From assembly GCA_003151595.1 (NCBI GenBank), contig PLXW01000046.1, forward strand, positions 1-64,000: a DNA stretch of 64,000 nt, read 5' to 3'. The position numbers were made by a program, and so were the translations under genes. Of this stretch, positions 59,915-64,000 are shown one piece after another. Each line of letters opens with the position of its first letter. Position 1 is the first letter of the stretch. The notes beneath the pieces are model-generated. The model made no database searches. It saw nothing but the letters and a program-made list of their open reading frames with translations, and had not been told where the DNA came from. Source of the DNA: Myxococcales bacterium. Lineage in GTDB: Bacteria > Myxococcota > Polyangia > Polyangiales > Polyangiaceae.

Positions 59915-60685
59915 TCACACCTTGGGCGGTGGCGGCGGCGTGAACTGCCCGAGCCCCAGGCCAAACGCCAGCTCGATCGTCGCGATCCGATCGACAGCGT
60001 CGTCGAAGCCGTCCTTGCCGAACGTCTGGTGCTCGATGTCTTCGAACCGATCGCCGATCTCGTCGAGCTCTTTGGCCGACATGGTCTTCTTCCATGCCGG
60101 GAATACGATGGTGTCCTCGAGCGCCGCGTGCTCCTCGTACATGCGCGCGAACCCTTCGAGCGCGCGCGCGAGCACCTCGCTGCTCGCCACTCCCGCCGCC
60201 GTGACGGCCATGACGTACTCGGTGATCTCGCGGCCGCGATCGTGCTGCGCGATCAGCGTATCGACGAGGCCCGCCGCCGGGCCGCCGCCCCTCTTCACGG
60301 CCGGAAACAGGTAGGCCTCTTCGAGCTTTTTCTCATGGTAGTCCTCCGCGAAGCTGCGCAGGAGCTTCGCGGTATTCTGGAGTGCATCGAGCGGCACGCC
60401 CGCCGGCTTCGCGCGAAGGCGCTGCGCGCTCTCTCGGTAGACGACGAGGGCGCGGCGGATGACGCCGTGCTCGCGCATCAGGTCTTCGGTCGCCGTGACC
60501 TGCGGCTTTTTGTCGGCGCCGGCGACGGACTTCATCTCAGCGCTCGTGGTCCGCACGGGGCGGGTCGGATCCGGCATCGTCGTGTCGGATGGTCTGCACC
60601 CGACGAGCAGAGCGGCGCCGCTCACGCCCGACGTGACGAGGAACGCACGACGGCTCTTCGAGCTCACGCTTCTCGAGCTCAACAT
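59915..60685 (-). CDS. Exported hemerythrin-domain lipoprotein, 256 aa
   Basis: Hemerythrins bind a di-iron centre and often O2 or NO. The HHE-type His/Glu residues are in MREHGVIRR, DYHEKKLEE, AQHDRGRE and YEEHAALEDTIVFP. An N-terminal SRRAFLV twin-arginine-like motif and the lipobox LLVGC (C30) show it is exported and lipid-anchored, which is unusual for this mostly cytoplasmic family. GGAGGCTAGCC lies directly before the ATG. The next gene on the minus strand upstream is a small membrane protein. Confidence 0.88.
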   Translation of the reverse strand: MLSSRSVSSKSRRAFLVTSGVSGAALLVGCRPSDTTMPDPTRPVRTTSAEMKSVAGADKKPQVTATEDLMREHGVIRRALVVYRESAQRLRAKPAGVPLDALQNTAKLLRSFAEDYHEKKLEEAYLFPAVKRGGGPAAGLVDTLIAQHDRGREITEYVMAVTAAGVASSEVLARALEGFARMYEEHAALEDTIVFPAWKKTMSAKELDEIGDRFEDIEHQTFGKDGFDDAVDRIATIELAFGLGLGQFTPPPPPKV

Positions 60686-60751
60686 GGCTAGCCTCCGCGT
60701 ATTGAGTTGTGAGTCAGCGGGCCGCAGCTTGCCGCGGCCACACTCGAACTG

Positions 60752-61030
60752 TCAGGCGTGCGCGGGCGCGTGATGATGATGCCGCGGGCGCGACAGAAGG
60801 ATCTCCACTTCCTCGTCGAACGTCTCGATCCAGTGCTGCGGCTTGATCACCAGCACCGTCGCAAGGACGAGCGGCAGCGCGGGGACGATCGCGAAGATGA
60901 AAACCATCCCGGCGACCGGCAAGAGCGCGAGTGTGCTCACGATGCCGATGAGAATGCGCACTCCTCGGCGCTCGAAGAGCGTGACGCCTCGATCGTCGGA
61001 CCTCGCGGCGACGGTCTCTTGATCTTCCAT
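60752..61030 (-). CDS. Small membrane protein, 92 aa
   Basis: The ATG at 61030 has AGGAGG about 8 bases upstream; a longer frame to 61165 is not supported. Two hydrophobic segments (about residues 27-45 and 47-65) are followed by an acidic stretch and a His-rich end (RHHHHAPAHA) that could bind metal. It is probably an inner-membrane protein. No family is recognised. Confidence 0.7.
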   Translation of the reverse strand: MEDQETVAARSDDRGVTLFERRGVRILIGIVSTLALLPVAGMVFIFAIVPALPLVLATVLVIKPQHWIETFDEEVEILLSRPRHHHHAPAHA

Positions 61031-61185
61031 GGCGAGCCTCCTGGCAAACGCACACTCAAACCACGCCAAAGTCTGGGTCCGCTTGCGCGCGCTCGCAAGC
61101 GAGGTGTGCAGCTCCGTCGCCGCTCGACGGGATCGGGCGCGAGTACTGCATGATGGATCGCTCATGCGTTGAGAAGGAGGCGGTC

Positions 61186-61929
61186 ATGATCCTCATCACT
61201 CGTCGCACGCTCGAGATCGTGGTGGTCGCACTGGGTGGCTGGGGCGCCTGGGACTGCGGAGCTCCACAACAGAACAGCTCGCCGCAGACCCCCGGCACGA
61301 CCACGACGACCTCGGCGACCTCGCCGACGCCGATGGACGTGAGCTCGGTCGACCAGGAAATGACCTCAGCCTTGCCGCCGCCCGACGTTCCGCGGAGCGG
61401 TGCTCTCCCATTCACGCCTCCGGCAATGCGAGCAGACGCTCGGCGAACCTACGCCGTCGCGCTGAGCGACGCGGAGGTCGCGGCCGCTCTCGACGCCATC
61501 AACGAAGGCCAGATTGAGCTGGCGCGCGTGATCTTGAAGACGACGACGAGCCCCTCGGTGAAAGAACTCGCCGAGAGAGTGCTCTTGGACCATGACCACG
61601 CGGAGTCGACGCTCCGGGAGGTCGACGCCAGGGGCGGAATCTCTCCGGAAGAAGCCCCCGTGAGCGATCAGCTCAAGGCGCACACCGAGCACGCGCTCCT
61701 GAGCCTGCGCTCGGCGATCGGGGACGACGGCGACCGCGTGTATCTCGACGCCGAGATCGAACAGGATGAGGACGCGCTCGACCTGGTCGACCGATTTCTG
61801 CCTCAAGTGAGGAGCGCCGCCTTGAGGAGTCATCTGAGCGAGTACCGCCAGAAGGCTGCGGATCATCTCCGCGACACGCGGACGGTGAAGACATTTCTGG
61901 GTAACCAGTCGAAGCCCGCGTGGAGGTGA
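61186..61929 (+). CDS. DUF4142-domain exported protein, 247 aa
   Basis: AGGAGG at 61174-61179 and the ATG at 61186 set the start. A signal sequence ends near GAWDC. The DUF4142 domain (about residues 90-235) is a ferritin-like four-helix bundle with paired acidic and His residues (ALDAINEGQIELARV, LLDHDHAESTLRE, LDAEIEQDEDALDLVD, LSEYRQKAADHLRD). Its role is unclear; related proteins respond to stress. The BON lipoprotein gene follows after 3 bases. Confidence 0.85.
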   Translation: MILITRRTLEIVVVALGGWGAWDCGAPQQNSSPQTPGTTTTTSATSPTPMDVSSVDQEMTSALPPPDVPRSGALPFTPPAMRADARRTYAVALSDAEVAAALDAINEGQIELARVILKTTTSPSVKELAERVLLDHDHAESTLREVDARGGISPEEAPVSDQLKAHTEHALLSLRSAIGDDGDRVYLDAEIEQDEDALDLVDRFLPQVRSAALRSHLSEYRQKAADHLRDTRTVKTFLGNQSKPAWR

Positions 61930-61932
61930 CCC

Positions 61933-62223
61933 ATGAAGCGCAGCGTGCTTCTCTTCGTGTCGGTCCTCCCGCTCCTCGCGTGCGACTCGGACGATGCTGT
62001 CGTGACGGCGCGCGCGCAGGGGCGCATGAACCTCGTGATGAGCCGCGACGCGAACGTCAGAGTCGTCGTTCGCGACGGGCGGGCGACGCTCAGCGGGCTC
62101 GTGACCGACGACCTCATGCACGTGCGCGCGGTGGAGGCCGCGCGGTCGGTCGACGGGGTGCGCGTCGTCGACGATCGACTCGTCGCGCCGACCTCGCTGA
62201 CAGGAGCGACCGTTCCGCGTTGA
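61933..62223 (+). CDS. BON-domain lipoprotein, 96 aa
   Basis: Signal peptide with lipobox LLAC at about residue 17. The remainder is one BON domain (bacterial OsmY and nodulation): NLVMSRDANVRVVVRDGRATLSG, then VRAVEAARSVDGVRVVDDRL. Such domains bind phospholipid surfaces and help protect the envelope. It is coupled to the DUF4142 gene. Confidence 0.9.
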   Translation: MKRSVLLFVSVLPLLACDSDDAVVTARAQGRMNLVMSRDANVRVVVRDGRATLSGLVTDDLMHVRAVEAARSVDGVRVVDDRLVAPTSLTGATVPR

Positions 62224-62232
62224 GCTGGGCGC

Positions 62233-62253
62233 ACACGCACAAAGAGTGCGTGT
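62233..62253. terminator. Hairpin between convergent genes
   Basis: ACACGCAC (62233-62240) and GTGCGTGT (62246-62253) pair perfectly around loop AAAGA, ten bases after the BON stop. It has no T-run. It could serve as a transcription end for the plus-strand genes. Confidence 0.45.
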
Positions 62254-62309
62254 CCGGAAGGAGCGAGTGTGGCGTGAATGGCGCGGGATGACCCGGCGCA
62301 GTCGCCCCC

Positions 62310-62852
62310 TCAATCGTTCGTGGCACCCGACGCGATCCACGCCTTGATGCGCGCGAGGTCGTTCGGGCAGAAGGCGAACGCCGAGTTCCGCGGCATCGGG
62401 CCGCTGCCCGGCGTCGGCGGTGCCTTTCGAAGCACCTTGTAGAGCGTCGTGCTCTCGGGCGCCGACGAGCCGCCATCGGGGACGATGACCGCAGTCATGC
62501 TCGCCCAGCAGGTGTCTTGATCCGGCGAGCAGACATAGCCTCCGCTCGTCTGCATGCCAGTGCCCCCTGGCACGTGACAGATCGATTTCGCGCTGCAGCT
62601 CGCGAGACCGGTCGGGCCGAAGAAGTCGCGGTACAGATCCGTGAACGTGCTCCCGTCGCCGCGGTCACCCGCGTCGGCGCACGGGTCGGGCGCTACGGCC
62701 GCGTCGCCCGCGTCGACGACGACGGGGACGTCGAGGATGGGCGAGCCGTTCTCGGGCACCCCCGCCTCACCGCCGGTGCACGCGACGAGCGCGAGCACCG
62801 ACGTGAGGATGAGAGACCGCGCAGCGCGATCAGTTGGGGTGGCAGGCACCAC
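62310..62852 (-). CDS. Lipoprotein with cytochrome-c-like end, 180 aa
   Basis: Signal peptide with lipobox LVAC near residue 25, an Asp/Ala/Pro-rich spacer and a folded C-terminal part. The latter has SCSAKSICH and ends GPMPRNSAFAFCPNDLARIKAWIASGA, the layout of planctomycete/myxobacterial c-type cytochrome domains (Cys..CH, then a distal Met-Pro and an IxxWIxxGA helix). The heme motif is C-x5-CH instead of CxxCH, so heme attachment is uncertain. The GTG start overlaps the end of the upstream gene by 23 bases. Confidence 0.7.
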   Translation of the reverse strand: MVPATPTDRAARSLILTSVLALVACTGGEAGVPENGSPILDVPVVVDAGDAAVAPDPCADAGDRGDGSTFTDLYRDFFGPTGLASCSAKSICHVPGGTGMQTSGGYVCSPDQDTCWASMTAVIVPDGGSSAPESTTLYKVLRKAPPTPGSGPMPRNSAFAFCPNDLARIKAWIASGATND

Positions 62853-63582
62853 GATTGAGTCCGCCGTCGACGCTCAGATCGTCGCAGTGACCCCCGTCGA
62901 TCCCCTGTCCGTCGATGTCGCCGAATGACTCGCGGAGGTGGTAGTCGAGGCAGTTGAGCGTCGAGGTCAGAGTCGGGTCGTAGTCGCTCGCGTCGGCCTC
63001 GTACGGATAGGCTGTGCACGCCGACATGCAGTCGGCATTCGTGAGGTACGGCGGGTCCGCCGCCGTGGCGCAGTGAGCCATGGCGAGCGAGCAGTAATCG
63101 TCGCAACGGGCTCCGCACAACCCGCCGCCGCCCGCACCGGCGTGCGGACAGTGAACCGCCGGGCCGGTCGTCGCGAGGTCGGCGTGGTACTGCCGGCATC
63201 CGAGCGAGTTCGCCGATTCGCCGTAGGTGCCCGGCGCGAAGAGCGCGCACGTGCTCATGCAATTGGCCGTGTCGTAGTACTGAGCGTTGCCGCCCACGCC
63301 GCCGTCGGCCGAGCCGCACGCCGCGAGGATCGTCGTGCAGTACGTCGTGCACGACAGGGTCGGGCCCGCATCACCCGCAGGCGCGGAGTCCGTAGTCGGG
63401 GCGCTGTCGTTGCCGCCGCCGGCGCTGTCTTGAACGGGGACGAACTGGTCCGCCGCTCCACCGCCGTCGTCGCCCGTCGAAGGAGAGCCCGGGGTGTTGT
63501 CCGTGCTCGAGCACCCCACCCAAACTCCACCGACCATCAAACCGAGCGTGCCCGCGAGCACCGAGGCGTAAGCGATTCTCAT
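62830..63582 (-). CDS. Cys-rich hypothetical lipoprotein, 250 aa
   Basis: GGGAGGATTTCAG precedes the ATG. The signal peptide ends VGC near residue 24. An Asp/Gly/Ser/Pro linker to about residue 75 is followed by about 14 Cys in several C-x3-C and C-x6-C patterns (SCTTYCTTI, NCMSTCALF, RCDDYCSLAMAHC), which suggests disulfide-linked surface domains. Such proteins are frequent in Polyangiales-type genomes; the function is unknown. Its end overlaps the start of the downstream gene by 23 bases. Confidence 0.72.
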   Translation of the reverse strand: MRIAYASVLAGTLGLMVGGVWVGCSSTDNTPGSPSTGDDGGGAADQFVPVQDSAGGGNDSAPTTDSAPAGDAGPTLSCTTYCTTILAACGSADGGVGGNAQYYDTANCMSTCALFAPGTYGESANSLGCRQYHADLATTGPAVHCPHAGAGGGGLCGARCDDYCSLAMAHCATAADPPYLTNADCMSACTAYPYEADASDYDPTLTSTLNCLDYHLRESFGDIDGQGIDGGHCDDLSVDGGLNRGACHPN

Positions 63583-63769
63583 CTGAAATCCTCCCTAGTT
63601 TTGCCACGAGAGACCTCTCATCGCGGCAGTTGCGACGCAGGTTTACACCATTTGCGAGGGCCAGCCCTCTTTCCCGCAGGGCAACGAGGGTTGCCCGCCT
63701 GGGCGCGCGCTGAGGTAGATACGGACTCGACGCCATCGTGCGCGTCGCCCCCCCGCGGAGAGAATCACC
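63583..63769. promoter_or_regulatory. Divergent intergenic region with hairpin
   Basis: A perfect 7-bp stem (GGGCAAC at 63679-63685 and GTTGCCC at 63690-63696, loop GAGG) lies between the start of the Cys-rich lipoprotein gene and the partial gene. No promoter is clear. Confidence 0.35.
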
Positions 63770-64000
63770 ATGAGTCTGAAGACGGACATCGAAGCCCTGG
63801 CCAATCAATTCGCTGACGGGGTGCTCCATGCGCTTCGTCAGGCCTCGCTGGAAGACCTGCTCGAGGGGCGTGTGTCCTCGGCTCCCAAGAGCGCACCATC
63901 GCTGGCGACGGCGAACCCGAGCGCGCGACCGGCGAAGAAGTCCAAAGCGGGTCGCGGTCGTCGCTCGGCGGCGGACATCGCGCAGGTCGAAGGGCTCGTC
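63770..64000 (+). CDS. DNA-binding-like protein (partial, runs off the right edge)
   Basis: The first 77 codons are present and the frame is open at the edge. GGAGAG precedes the ATG at 63770. Residues 1-35 are helical, followed by a Ser/Ala/Pro linker and a basic cluster KKSKAGRGRR near 55-65, then SAADIAQVEGLV, which in myxobacterial relatives opens a winged-helix-like domain. It is probably a small nucleic-acid-binding protein. Confidence 0.7.
   Translation, partial: MSLKTDIEALANQFADGVLHALRQASLEDLLEGRVSSAPKSAPSLATANPSARPAKKSKAGRGRRSAADIAQVEGLV

Overview
The window is high-GC DNA whose gene content points to a myxobacterium (deltaproteobacterial lineage, perhaps Polyangiales). The evidence is Ser/Thr/Gly/Asp-rich lipoproteins with VCBS, choice-of-anchor and PIG-L domains, a contiguous Wzx/Wzy exopolysaccharide locus like eps of Myxococcus xanthus, a large hybrid NRPS-PKS, and a DNA-binding-like protein of a type common in myxobacteria at the right edge. 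The genus cannot be fixed from the sequence alone.

Layout. 1-754: a 21/63-bp tandem repeat array. 755-3725: a small basic protein, a tRNA-like hairpin relic and a large lipoprotein. 3735-7363: glnS, interrupted in frame by a paired palindrome, and a coupled MFS transporter. 7465-10280: a penicillin-acylase-family enzyme and a small exported protein. 10374-13135: a compact cassette of cupin/JmjC-like oxygenase, methyltransferase and second oxygenase. 13336-18474: a 1712-residue mosaic lipoprotein. 18509-21111: a hypothetical protein and a PilZ protein.

21485-38113 is an exopolysaccharide biosynthesis and export locus. It encodes an initiating sugar-phosphate transferase, a single-domain response regulator, a GT26 transferase, a GH44 glucanase, a GT2-acetyltransferase fusion, a degenerate ATPase-like protein, a membrane GT2, a PCP protein, an outer-membrane barrel, a Wzy polymerase, a 55-residue membrane protein, a GT4-like transferase, a short OPX lipoprotein, a Wzx flippase and a hexapeptide acetyltransferase. 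Most stop and start codons overlap, so the proteins are probably made together. Three alpha/beta hydrolases follow, two of them with abnormal nucleophile elbows.

40768-57074 holds two overlapping minus-strand megasynthase genes. The first is A-PCP-KS-AT-ACP-aminotransferase and the second is (C-A-PCP)x3 with no thioesterase. The specificity residues suggest Val extended by malonate, transamination to a 3,4-diamino acid, then three similar Gly-type modules. This is the strongest candidate for an undescribed system. 57296-64000 carries exported proteins: a VCBS lipoprotein, a zinc-ribbon protein, a hemerythrin lipoprotein, DUF4142 and BON proteins, Cys-rich lipoproteins, and a partial gene at the edge.
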